A stretch of 64,000 nucleotides of DNA from UBA4744 sp963707435 (GTDB lineage: Bacteria; Actinomycetota; Acidimicrobiia; Spongiisociales; UBA4744), in assembly GCA_963707435.1 (NCBI GenBank), contig CAVPPF010000007.1, forward strand, positions 186,001 through 250,000, in the 5' to 3' direction. The position numbers and the translations under genes were made by a program. Of the stretch, positions 8,622-15,731 are shown one piece after another (position 1 is the first letter of the stretch; every line of letters starts with the position of its first letter). A model generated the notes under the pieces. It was not told the origin of the DNA. It did no database searches and was given only the letters and a program-made list of their open reading frames with translations.

Positions 8622-9935
8622 ATGAAACTCGATTTTCAAGTGATGGAGGCCCTCGAGCTGCTGGAGCGTGAACGGGGTGTCCCGGTCGACACCATTCTCG
8701 ACGCACTCGCCAACGGTCTTGTCTCCGCGTACAAGCGGGCGCCCGGGGCGGCAGAAGAAGCCCGGGTCGTCATCGATCCTGATGCAGGCGATATTGTCGT
8801 GTATGCCCAGGAACTCGATGAAGACGGCAACGTGGTCCGGGAGTGGGAAGACACGCCGGATGACTTCGGCCGGATCGCGGCCCAGACGGCCAAGCAAGTC
8901 ATCGCGCAACGGCTTCGTGACGCCAAACGAGAGCAGGTCTTCGACGTCTACGAGGGACGTGAAGGCGACCTGATCACCGGGATCATTCAGCAGGTAGACC
9001 ACCGGTACAGCATCCTGGACCTGGGCGATGCCGAAGCCCTGATGCCCGGCTCGGAGCGGATTCCCTACGAGCGGCTCGACCGGGGCAACCGGGTCAAGGC
9101 CCTCATCCTGGAGGTCCGCGGAGAAGCCAAGGGACCTCAGATTGTCGTGAGCCGCAGCCACCCCGACTTCGTCAGAAGGCTGCTCGAACTCGAGGTGCCC
9201 GAGCTCCTCGACGGCACCATCGAGATCAAAGCCATTGCTCGAGAGCCCGGACATCGCACCAAGATTGCCGTTTCCTCGAACGACCCGAACGTCGATCCCA
9301 AGGGAGCCTGTGTCGGTGCCCGTGGTTCACGCGTGCGACAGGTAGTCAACGAGTTGCGGAGCGAGAAAGTCGACGTGGTTCAGTGGCGGGACGATCCGGC
9401 TCAGTTCATTGCCGAAGCCCTCGGGCCTGCCAAGGTCAAAGAGGTGCGGATCAATGAAGAAGACAAAGAAGCCGTGGTAATCGTCAACGATCACCAACTG
9501 TCCCTGGCGATCGGCCGTGAAGGACAGAATGCCCGTCTTGCAGCTCGATTGAGTGGCTACCGCGTTGACATCCGGTCCGAGAGTCAGGAGCGGGGCGACG
9601 TCGAAGGGGAAGAGCCCGAGGTCGCGACTCCGCCTCCGGCCGAGGAATCCGTTGAGACGCCGGTTGCCGGGGCCGAACCGGAGGCGGCGGAAGCTGTTTC
9701 CGAGGCCTTGCCGGCCGATGCGCCGCAGGACGGTGCGGCGGAGGAACCGCAACCCGGGGAACCGGACCCTGCGGACGACGCGCCGGCACAGGAAGGTCTC
9801 ATTGAGCCGTCGCTCGAAGAGGGGAGCAACGAGGCCGTCGCCGGCACCGAAGCAGGACAGGCAGATGCGGCCGGGGCAGAAACGGGTTCCGGAGAGGACG
9901 CCGTCGATGACGCCGACCAGGTAGAGAAGGGCTGA
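8622..9935 (+). CDS. nusA: Transcription termination/antitermination factor NusA
   Basis: NusA binds RNA polymerase and nascent RNA to control pausing, termination and antitermination. In order the 437 residues contain the N-terminal RNAP-binding domain (1 to about 130), an S1 domain ('EGDLITGIIQQVDHRYSILDLG'), and two KH domains ending near residue 330 ('SLAIGREGQNARLAARLSGYRVDI'). After that comes an unusual tail of about 105 residues made almost entirely of Glu, Asp, Ala and Pro. E. coli-type acidic repeats are absent. The ATG follows a GGAGATAAACC ribosome site. It is followed after two bases by infB with no ylxR-type gene between. Confidence 0.95.
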   Translation: MKLDFQVMEALELLERERGVPVDTILDALANGLVSAYKRAPGAAEEARVVIDPDAGDIVVYAQELDEDGNVVREWEDTPDDFGRIAAQTAKQVIAQRLRDAKREQVFDVYEGREGDLITGIIQQVDHRYSILDLGDAEALMPGSERIPYERLDRGNRVKALILEVRGEAKGPQIVVSRSHPDFVRRLLELEVPELLDGTIEIKAIAREPGHRTKIAVSSNDPNVDPKGACVGARGSRVRQVVNELRSEKVDVVQWRDDPAQFIAEALGPAKVKEVRINEEDKEAVVIVNDHQLSLAIGREGQNARLAARLSGYRVDIRSESQERGDVEGEEPEVATPPPAEESVETPVAGAEPEAAEAVSEALPADAPQDGAAEEPQPGEPDPADDAPAQEGLIEPSLEEGSNEAVAGTEAGQADAAGAETGSGEDAVDDADQVEKG

Positions 9936-9937
9936 GC

Positions 9938-12016
9938 GTGGCTAAGAAGCGCCTATACGAAATCGCCAGAGAACTCGAACTCGAGTCGCGAGAGGTTCTC
10001 GATCGGGCCGTCGAGCTCGGCCTCGAGGTCAAAACGGCCTCATCGGGCCTCGAAGAGGACGATGCGGCTCTCCTGGTGATGTCCTTCCAGGAGACTTCTT
10101 CGCCGACCGCGACTGCCCCTGGAGCAGCGGAGCCGGATGAGGTGGTTGAGCCTGAGCCGGCCGCCACCGTGCAAGAAGAAGCGGTACCGGAAGCGCCGGC
10201 AGCAACGATTGCCGATGAGCCGGATGACGTGGTTGGCGAATCGGCCGGGACCATCCTGAAGATCGAGTCCGGTGCGACCTCCGCCGTCTTTGCCGAAAGA
10301 GTCGGCCGGTCCGTCGGTGAGGTGGTCAAGACGCTGCTGCTGATGGGCGAAATGGGTGCCGGCAACGCGCCTATCTCCGATGAGGCTCTGGTGCTGCTCG
10401 GTGAGCAGTTTGGGTTCGAGGTCGAAGTCGAGGAAGCGGCCGTTGAGGAAGCCGCCGTTGCCGGCCCAAGACCAAAGCGGGTATTCGAGGATGACCCTGC
10501 CGATCTCGTGCCCCGGCCCCCGGTCGTGACCGTCATGGGCCATGTGGATCACGGAAAGACCACACTCCTGGACCGGATCCGCAAGACCAACGTGGTCGCG
10601 GGCGAAGCAGGTGGCATCACCCAGCACATCGGTGCCTATCAGATCGACCGGGCCGGGAAGAAGATCACCTTCATCGACACGCCTGGCCATGAGGCCTTCA
10701 CCGCAATGCGGGCTCGAGGGGCCGAAGTAACGGACATTGTGATCCTGGTGGTGGCCGCCGACGACGGAATCATGCCGCAAACGATCGAGGCCATCAGTCA
10801 CGCCAAGGTGGCCGACGTGAACATCATTGTGGCGATCAACAAGACCGACATGCCGATGGCGGATCCCAACAGGGTCAGGGCCCAGCTGACCGAGTACGGA
10901 CTCGTGCCCGAGTCGCTGGGCGGGGACACGATCACCGTTGAGGTGTCGGCTGCGACGGGAGCGGGAATCGATCAACTGCTCGAGATGATCGATCTGATTG
11001 CGGAACTCGAAGAATTCAAAGCCAACCCGAAGCCTCGCGCCTCCGGGGTGGTCATCGAGAGCCAGCTCGACAAAGGACGTGGTCCGGTTGCAACGGTCAT
11101 CGTCCGGCGAGGCACATTGAAGCGCGGCGACATTCTCGTATCGGGATCCGTAGCCGGCCGGGTGCGGGCGATGCTGGACGAAAACGGCAAGCAGGTCAAA
11201 GAAGCTACGCCCGGTACCCCGGTATTGATCATGGGTTGGGACGAAGTGCCGACCGCCGGGGACACCTTCGACGTGATGGAGAGCGAAAAGGATGCCCGGG
11301 CCAGTGCTGCCGAGGCAGAGGGCCGCTCCCGATCGGAGGAGTTCGTCGTTCCGAGCGCAACGGAACGTCTTTCCCAGTTGCTCGAGCGGATGCGTTCGGC
11401 CGATGAGGCAGAGTTGCGGTTGATCATCAAAGCAGACGCCAACGGCTCCCTCGAGGCCATTCGTGACGCGATCGGCAAGATCGCACGCGAAGGAGGCCGC
11501 ATCACGACGATACAGGCGTCCGTGGGCGGGATAACCGAGAACGATGTCAGCCTGGCAGAGGTCACCGAGGCCGTCATCATCGGCTTCAACGTTCGACCCG
11601 ACGGCAATGCGCGGCGGGAAGCCGAAGCGAAGGGTATTGAAGTCCGGACCTACCGGGTGATCTACGAACTCCTCGAAGAAATCGAGCAGATGCTCGTCGG
11701 GCGCCTGGCACCCGACGAGATTGAGGCCGTGCTCGGAGCTGCCGCAGTTAGGGCGGTCTTCAAGGTTCCGCGAGCCGGGACCGTGGCCGGCTGCTACGTG
11801 ACCGAAGGAGACATGCTCCGCAACGCCCGGGCGCGACTGATTCGCCAGGGAGTTGTTGTCTACGAGGGCCGGATCGCCTCACTGCGCCGCTTCAAGGATG
11901 ATGTACGGAGCGTTGCGGCCGGATTCGAGTGCGGTATCGGGCTTGAGAACTTCAACGATGTCAAGGAAGGCGACATCATTGAGGCGTTCGAGCTGAAAGA
12001 AGTCGCCAGACTGTAG
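9938..12016 (+). CDS. infB: Translation initiation factor IF-2
   Basis: IF-2 is the GTPase that brings initiator tRNA to the 30S subunit. At 692 residues it is compact compared with many actinobacterial forms. It has an N-terminal IF2_N module (KKRLYEIARELELESREVLDRA), a short Glu/Pro/Ala linker, a second IF2_N-like stretch, and the G domain with GHVDHGKTTLL (about residue 203), DTPGHEAF and NKTDMP. The two beta-barrels and the IF2 C-domain follow, ending in ECGIGLENFNDVKEGDIIEAFE. The GTG start lies two bases after the nusA stop, which suggests tight coupling. Confidence 0.96.
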   Translation: MAKKRLYEIARELELESREVLDRAVELGLEVKTASSGLEEDDAALLVMSFQETSSPTATAPGAAEPDEVVEPEPAATVQEEAVPEAPAATIADEPDDVVGESAGTILKIESGATSAVFAERVGRSVGEVVKTLLLMGEMGAGNAPISDEALVLLGEQFGFEVEVEEAAVEEAAVAGPRPKRVFEDDPADLVPRPPVVTVMGHVDHGKTTLLDRIRKTNVVAGEAGGITQHIGAYQIDRAGKKITFIDTPGHEAFTAMRARGAEVTDIVILVVAADDGIMPQTIEAISHAKVADVNIIVAINKTDMPMADPNRVRAQLTEYGLVPESLGGDTITVEVSAATGAGIDQLLEMIDLIAELEEFKANPKPRASGVVIESQLDKGRGPVATVIVRRGTLKRGDILVSGSVAGRVRAMLDENGKQVKEATPGTPVLIMGWDEVPTAGDTFDVMESEKDARASAAEAEGRSRSEEFVVPSATERLSQLLERMRSADEAELRLIIKADANGSLEAIRDAIGKIAREGGRITTIQASVGGITENDVSLAEVTEAVIIGFNVRPDGNARREAEAKGIEVRTYRVIYELLEEIEQMLVGRLAPDEIEAVLGAAAVRAVFKVPRAGTVAGCYVTEGDMLRNARARLIRQGVVVYEGRIASLRRFKDDVRSVAAGFECGIGLENFNDVKEGDIIEAFELKEVARL

Positions 12017-12022
12017 GGGTAG

Positions 12023-12322
12023 GTGCTCGTGCATGCTGCTGCGCTCCGGGTGGAACTGCGCATCCTCGACGCACATTCATTGAAGGAAAAACGCGGCACG
12101 CTCAAGCCGATCATTGCCGAGCTCCGGAGACGGTTTGGAGTTTCGGTCGCCGAGGTGGACCACCAGGATCTCTGGCAGCGGGCCACGCTGGGAATCGCCG
12201 TCGTGGCTCCGCAAGCCGGCCAGCTGCAGCGCCTGGCCCACTCGTTGGAGAAGTATTTCGAGCAATTGGACGCGGTGATGTTGCTGGAAATGGCAATCTC
12301 ATATCTGGAGGAACCGTCATGA
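12023..12322 (+). CDS. DUF503 (YlxP-like) small protein
   Basis: A 99-residue protein of the DUF503/YlxP family, which sits between infB and rbfA in many Gram-positive genomes. The pattern LRVELRILDAHSLKEKRGTLKPI, then VAEVDHQDLWQRATLGIAVVA, is the family core, a ferredoxin-like fold. Its molecular role is not established; ribosome assembly is suspected from its position. The start is the GTG-type codon at 12023 seven bases after infB, and the stop overlaps the rbfA ATG (ATGA). Confidence 0.85.
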   Translation: MLVHAAALRVELRILDAHSLKEKRGTLKPIIAELRRRFGVSVAEVDHQDLWQRATLGIAVVAPQAGQLQRLAHSLEKYFEQLDAVMLLEMAISYLEEPS

Positions 12323-12702
12323 GCCGTCCAACCAGCCCGCGGATGCGGCGTGTCAACGCGATCCTGTTGGAGGCTATCGCCGGCGAAGTCGCCACCCTGA
12401 AGGATCCCCGGCTGGGGTTTGTCACCGTGACCGGTGTGGACACGGCTCCCGATCTGCGCAATGCCATCGTCTACTACTCGGTACTCGGAACCGATGAGGA
12501 ACGATCCGCCACCGTCAAGGCACTCGAGTCGGCGGCCTCCCACGTGCGCTCGGAGGTTGGCCGAAGAGTGCGGCTCAAGTATCTTCCCAAGCTCGACTTC
12601 AGGATCGATACGAGCATCGAGCACGGGACCTACATGTCCAACCTCCTTCGCGAGATTGCGGCAGAAACCGCCGGAGATCAAGACGAGAGCGCGGATGGCT
12701 GA
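12319..12702 (+). CDS. rbfA: 30S ribosome-binding factor RbfA
   Basis: RbfA is a KH-like cold-shock factor for maturation of the 16S rRNA 5' end in the 30S subunit. The 127 residues include 'SPRMRRVNAILLEAIAGEVATLKDPRLGFVTVTGVDTAPDLRNAIVYYSVLG', the canonical N-terminal half, and 'LKYLPKLDFRIDTSIEHGTYMSNLLREI', the canonical C-terminal half. The ATG overlaps the preceding stop by four bases, and the 3' end overlaps truB by eight bases, typical of a coupled operon. Confidence 0.95.
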   Translation: MSRPTSPRMRRVNAILLEAIAGEVATLKDPRLGFVTVTGVDTAPDLRNAIVYYSVLGTDEERSATVKALESAASHVRSEVGRRVRLKYLPKLDFRIDTSIEHGTYMSNLLREIAAETAGDQDESADG

Positions 12703-13597
12703 GCGCCGCCCGGGGTTCCTCATGGTGGACAAGGACGGGGGCTGGACGTCCCACGACGTGGTCGCCAAGCTTCGTCGTCTGACCGGATTCAAGAAGGCCG
12801 GACATGCGGGAACGCTCGACCCGATGGCTACGGGCCTGGTGGTGGTCGGGCTGGGTCGGGCGACTCGCCTGCTCCGATTCGTGCAAGACCTTCCCAAAGA
12901 ATATGTTGCCCGGGTGGCTTTCGGGACTGCTACCGACACCCTCGACGCGGATGGAGCGATTCTGAGCCGGGAGCCGATGCCGGTATCCGTCGAAGAGGTC
13001 GAAGGCGTCCTGTCCCGGTTCACCGGCACGATCATGCAGGTTCCGCCCATGGTGTCTGCGCTGCGAGTCGACGGCAGGCGTCTGTACGAGCTGGCCAGGG
13101 AGGGTCAGGTCGTCGACCGGCCTCCGCGGCAGGTGCACGTCCATGAGCTGGAGGTCGTCGACTTCGCTCCCAGCGACTACCCCGAAGCGACGATCCGGGT
13201 CGTGTGCGGGAAGGGGACCTACATCCGGAGCCTGGCCGACGATATCGCCCAGGCGCTGGGGGGCAGAGCCCACCTCGCCGCCCTCCGACGGACCCGGTCA
13301 GGATCGATCGATGTCGAGTCGCAGGGCAGCAGCGTGGCTGATCTCGAGCAAGCTGCCGAAGAGGACCGGCTCGAGAACCTCGTCGTTTCGCCTGCGCTTG
13401 GACTGGCAGACTTCCCGTCGGTTGCTGTGGATGCGACCACGGCCGAATCTGTCCTGCACGGCGTACAGCTGCCCGGCTCGGTGTTTGCCGTAAGTGTCCC
13501 GGGGGACGCGTTCCGGGTTCTCGATGGAGCGGGCGAGCTGCTGGCGATCTACCGGATGACCGACGGCAAGGCCGTTGCGGAAGTCGTGCTCTCGTGA
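12695..13597 (+). CDS. truB: tRNA pseudouridine(55) synthase TruB
   Basis: TruB makes pseudouridine 55 in the T-loop of tRNAs. From the ATG at 12695 (overlapping the rbfA end) the protein has 300 residues, the usual length. The longer open frame begins inside rbfA and is not credible as the start. The catalytic aspartate is in GHAGTLDPMATG near residue 40. KEYVARVAFGTATDTLDADG, FTGTIMQVPPMVSALRVDGRRLYELAR and CGKGTYIRSLADDI are also present. A PUA-like C-terminal part follows. The stop overlaps the ribF start (GTGA). Confidence 0.95.
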   Translation: MAERRPGFLMVDKDGGWTSHDVVAKLRRLTGFKKAGHAGTLDPMATGLVVVGLGRATRLLRFVQDLPKEYVARVAFGTATDTLDADGAILSREPMPVSVEEVEGVLSRFTGTIMQVPPMVSALRVDGRRLYELAREGQVVDRPPRQVHVHELEVVDFAPSDYPEATIRVVCGKGTYIRSLADDIAQALGGRAHLAALRRTRSGSIDVESQGSSVADLEQAAEEDRLENLVVSPALGLADFPSVAVDATTAESVLHGVQLPGSVFAVSVPGDAFRVLDGAGELLAIYRMTDGKAVAEVVLS

Positions 13598-14562
13598 AGG
13601 TGATGCAAGGCAACCCGCGTCGCTGGGGTCCGGCTCCGGCAGCCGGCTCGGCGGTGACGATCGGTGTCTACGACGGTGTGCATCGCGGCCACCAGACGGT
13701 CCTTTCTGATCTCGCAGCTCGCGCCGATCAGCTGGGTGTGGCCCAGCGAGCCGTCCTCACCTTCGACCGTCATCCGCTTGCCCTGGTAGCCCCGGAACGG
13801 GCGCCGGGTCTGCTCACCACGATTGCACAGCGTGTCGAGATTCTGGAGTCGCTCGGCGTTGATTTCGTCGGGGTCCTTCCGTTTGATGAGGTTCGCGACA
13901 TGCGTGCCGCCGAGTTCATTCATTCGGTGCTCCTCCACTCCCTGGGAGCACGGCTCGTGGTGGTCGGAACCAATTTCCGATTCGGCCGGGATCGCGAGGG
14001 CGATGTAGCCGGTCTCCGGGAGGAAGGTGTGCGGCATGGTTTTGCCGTCGACGCAGTTGAGCTTCTCCACGGCGACCGGGCGGCGGTCTCATCCTCTGCG
14101 ATTCGCTCGCTGCTCGCCGCCGGCGATGTGGAGCGGGTTGAAGAAGCGCTCGGACGTCCGTTTGAGCTGCAGGGCCGGGTGGTTGCGGGTGACGGTCGCG
14201 GGGCCACCATCGGTTTCCCAACTGCAAACCTCTCGTTTCCTGAAGGGATGGCGGTGCCTGCTCGCGGCGTCTATGCGGTGCGGGTCAATCATGGCGACCG
14301 CTCGATTCCCGGAGTCTCGAATGTGGGAGTTCGACCGACGTTCGGCGGCGAGGTGCTGACCGTTGAAGTTCACCTGCTCGATTTCACCGGCAGTCTCTAC
14401 GAAGGCACGCTCGGGGTCGAGTTCAAGCACCGCCTGCGTGACGAACAGAAGTTCTCGGGCGTTGATGAACTCGTGACGCAGATCCATCATGACGTGGCAG
14501 CAGCACGGCGGCGGTTGGCCGGCGCCACCGAACCCATCGAAACGGAGGGGCGCAATGACTGA
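13594..14562 (+). CDS. ribF: Bifunctional riboflavin kinase / FAD synthetase
   Basis: RibF phosphorylates riboflavin to FMN and adenylylates FMN to FAD. The N-terminal nucleotidyltransferase domain has GVYDGVHRGHQTVL and GTNFRFGRDREGD. The C-terminal flavokinase domain has GRGATIGFPTANL and a 'GVSNVGVRPTF' strand. The length of 322 residues is normal. The GTG start overlaps the truB stop. I saw no FMN riboswitch upstream, so expression probably follows the operon. FAD, FMN and deazaflavin enzymes elsewhere in the window would use related cofactors. Confidence 0.95.
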   Translation: MKVMQGNPRRWGPAPAAGSAVTIGVYDGVHRGHQTVLSDLAARADQLGVAQRAVLTFDRHPLALVAPERAPGLLTTIAQRVEILESLGVDFVGVLPFDEVRDMRAAEFIHSVLLHSLGARLVVVGTNFRFGRDREGDVAGLREEGVRHGFAVDAVELLHGDRAAVSSSAIRSLLAAGDVERVEEALGRPFELQGRVVAGDGRGATIGFPTANLSFPEGMAVPARGVYAVRVNHGDRSIPGVSNVGVRPTFGGEVLTVEVHLLDFTGSLYEGTLGVEFKHRLRDEQKFSGVDELVTQIHHDVAAARRRLAGATEPIETEGRND

Positions 14563-14992
14563 GCGGCGGCGTTTCACATCCGGATCACCGTATGAGGCGG
14601 AGTACGGGTTTTCGCGGGCGCTGCGCATCGGCGACCGGGTATTGGTCGCCGGCACCGCTCCGATTCCCCGGCCGGGAGAGGCGGTCGCGGAGACGGCATA
14701 CCGGCAGATGCTCAGATGCGGCCAGATCATTGTGTCCGTCCTCGAAGAGGCCGGTGCCGCTCCGGAAGACGTCGTGCGAACCCGGATGTATCTCACCGAT
14801 CCGGGCGACGCAGACGAGGTGGGGCGCGCGCACCGGGAGATCTTTGGTGGCGCGGGACCCGCAGCGACGATGGTGGTCATCGCCGGACTGATCGATCCGG
14901 CCTGGAAGGTCGAGGTCGAGGCGGAGGCTATCGTCAAGGCCGTCGTGGTCGATCAGATCGACGATGCGGGGGAGCCGGGCCGTGTCTCGTAG
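14555..14992 (+). CDS. RidA/YjgF-family protein
   Basis: A 145-residue member of the RidA/YjgF/UK114 family, small trimers of which RidA itself deaminates reactive enamine/imine intermediates. Supporting stretches are 'FSRALRIGDRVLVAGTAPI', 'VLEEAGAAPEDVVRTRMYLTD' with the Arg that binds substrate carboxylate in RidA, and 'AATMVVIAGLIDPAWKVEVEAEAI'. The ATG at 14555 is preceded by AACGGAGGGG and overlaps the ribF stop. Subfamily and substrate cannot be fixed from sequence alone. Confidence 0.85.
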   Translation: MTERRRFTSGSPYEAEYGFSRALRIGDRVLVAGTAPIPRPGEAVAETAYRQMLRCGQIIVSVLEEAGAAPEDVVRTRMYLTDPGDADEVGRAHREIFGGAGPAATMVVIAGLIDPAWKVEVEAEAIVKAVVVDQIDDAGEPGRVS

Positions 14993-15170
14993 GACACTCG
15001 GAATCCTGGTCGCCGCGGCCGGGGCGCTTCTGGTGCTCATCGCTTCGCTGGCAAACGTGATTGGAATCGGCGATACAACAGAATTCGGGCTGCGCCGGAT
15101 CTCAGGGATCGCGTTCGGGTTGGCGGCTGTGCTCATCGGGCTGTTCGTGAATCGGGCACCTCGGGCGTAG
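14982..15170 (+). CDS. Small two-helix membrane protein
   Basis: A short protein of 62 residues with two hydrophobic segments, about residues 5-25 (LGILVAAAGALLVLIASLA) and 38-55 (GIAFGLAAVLIGLFV), joined by a short polar loop. I do not recognise a family. The GTG at 14982 has GGGGGAG just upstream and overlaps the RidA-like gene; an in-frame ATG at 14964 is the alternative. It ends the ribF-linked transcript before the rpsO promoter. Confidence 0.6.
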   Translation: MSRRTLGILVAAAGALLVLIASLANVIGIGDTTEFGLRRISGIAFGLAAVLIGLFVNRAPRA

Positions 15171-15206
15171 TGGGCGGGTCGATGCGGGTTGCGCTCCGGC
15201 CAACTC

Positions 15207-15233
15207 GTGACAATCTCCAACCGGTGCTACACT
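15207..15233 (+). promoter_or_regulatory. Putative extended -10 promoter for rpsO
   Basis: TGCTACACT (extended -10, hexamer 15228-15233) lies about 40 bases before the rpsO ATG, with GTGACA at 15207-15212 as a weak -35 at 15-base spacing. rpsO has no clear Shine-Dalgarno sequence in its short leader. The promoter is plausible but not proven. Confidence 0.4.
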
Positions 15234-15271
15234 TCGGCCGTTCCCCTTCCCCTAGCTATACGCGTGTGTGA

Positions 15272-15529
15272 ATGAAAGACACCAAGACCATCATCGAAGA
15301 GTATGGCCAGCACGACTCCGACACCGGTTCGCCCGAGGTCCAGGTCGCGCTGCTCACGGAACGCATCAATCACCTCACGGATCACCTTCGTGATCACAAG
15401 AAGGATCACCACGGTCGACGTGGGCTTCTGATGATGGTTGGCAAGCGCCGGCGCCTCTTGAACTACCTGCGACGTGAAGACGTCGAACGGTATCGATCGC
15501 TGATCGCAAAGCTCGGCTTGCGCCGCTAG
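15272..15529 (+). CDS. rpsO: 30S ribosomal protein S15
   Basis: S15 is a primary 16S rRNA-binding protein of the 30S platform. The 85 residues are a full-length match in pattern: HDSDTGSPEVQVALLTERI, then 'NHLTDHLRDHKKDHHGRRGLL' in outline, then KRRRLLNYLRREDVERY and a basic end. Start is ATG 15272. It precedes pnp, the usual gene order, but a good terminator lies between them. Confidence 0.97.
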   Translation: MKDTKTIIEEYGQHDSDTGSPEVQVALLTERINHLTDHLRDHKKDHHGRRGLLMMVGKRRRLLNYLRREDVERYRSLIAKLGLRR

Positions 15530-15540
15530 AGATCTCGGGG

Positions 15541-15567
15541 AGCGGCCGTTTGGCCGCTTTCTTGCTT
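15541..15567 (+). terminator. Intrinsic terminator after rpsO
   Basis: AGCGGCC (15541-15547) pairs with GGCCGCT (15552-15558) around a GTTT loop, followed by TTCTTGCTT. It starts 11 bases after the rpsO stop. Some read-through into pnp is likely, as in other bacteria. Confidence 0.75.
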
Positions 15568-15651
15568 CTGAAATAGTCAGGAGTGACGGGCCCGGGACCC
15601 GCCGACCAACCCCGACAACAACCGACGCGAGGGACGGACGAGTCCAGTTGT

Positions 15652-15689
15652 CAGTTGTCATCCCTCTCAATGCAGAGGCATGACAACTG
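15652..15689 (+). repeat. Long inverted repeat in the pnp leader
   Basis: CAGTTGTCAT (15652-15661) pairs perfectly with ATGACAACTG (15680-15689), and an inner CCTCT/AGAGG (15663-15667 with 15674-15678) extends the stem. CAGTTGT also occurs as a direct repeat just upstream (15645-15660). It lies about 40 bases before the pnp start. A folded leader of this kind would fit pnp autoregulation through RNase III-type cleavage, known in E. coli, or it may be a dispersed intergenic repeat. No T-tract follows. Confidence 0.6.
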
Positions 15690-15731
15690 GTAATTGGCCC
15701 GCCCTCCCTCCATACCGAAAGGGAGGTAAGC

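Noticed and set aside
15568..15731. Possible tRNA or small RNA gene between rpsO and pnp
   Set aside because: Only a single hairpin is visible; no cloverleaf or promoter/terminator pair was found.
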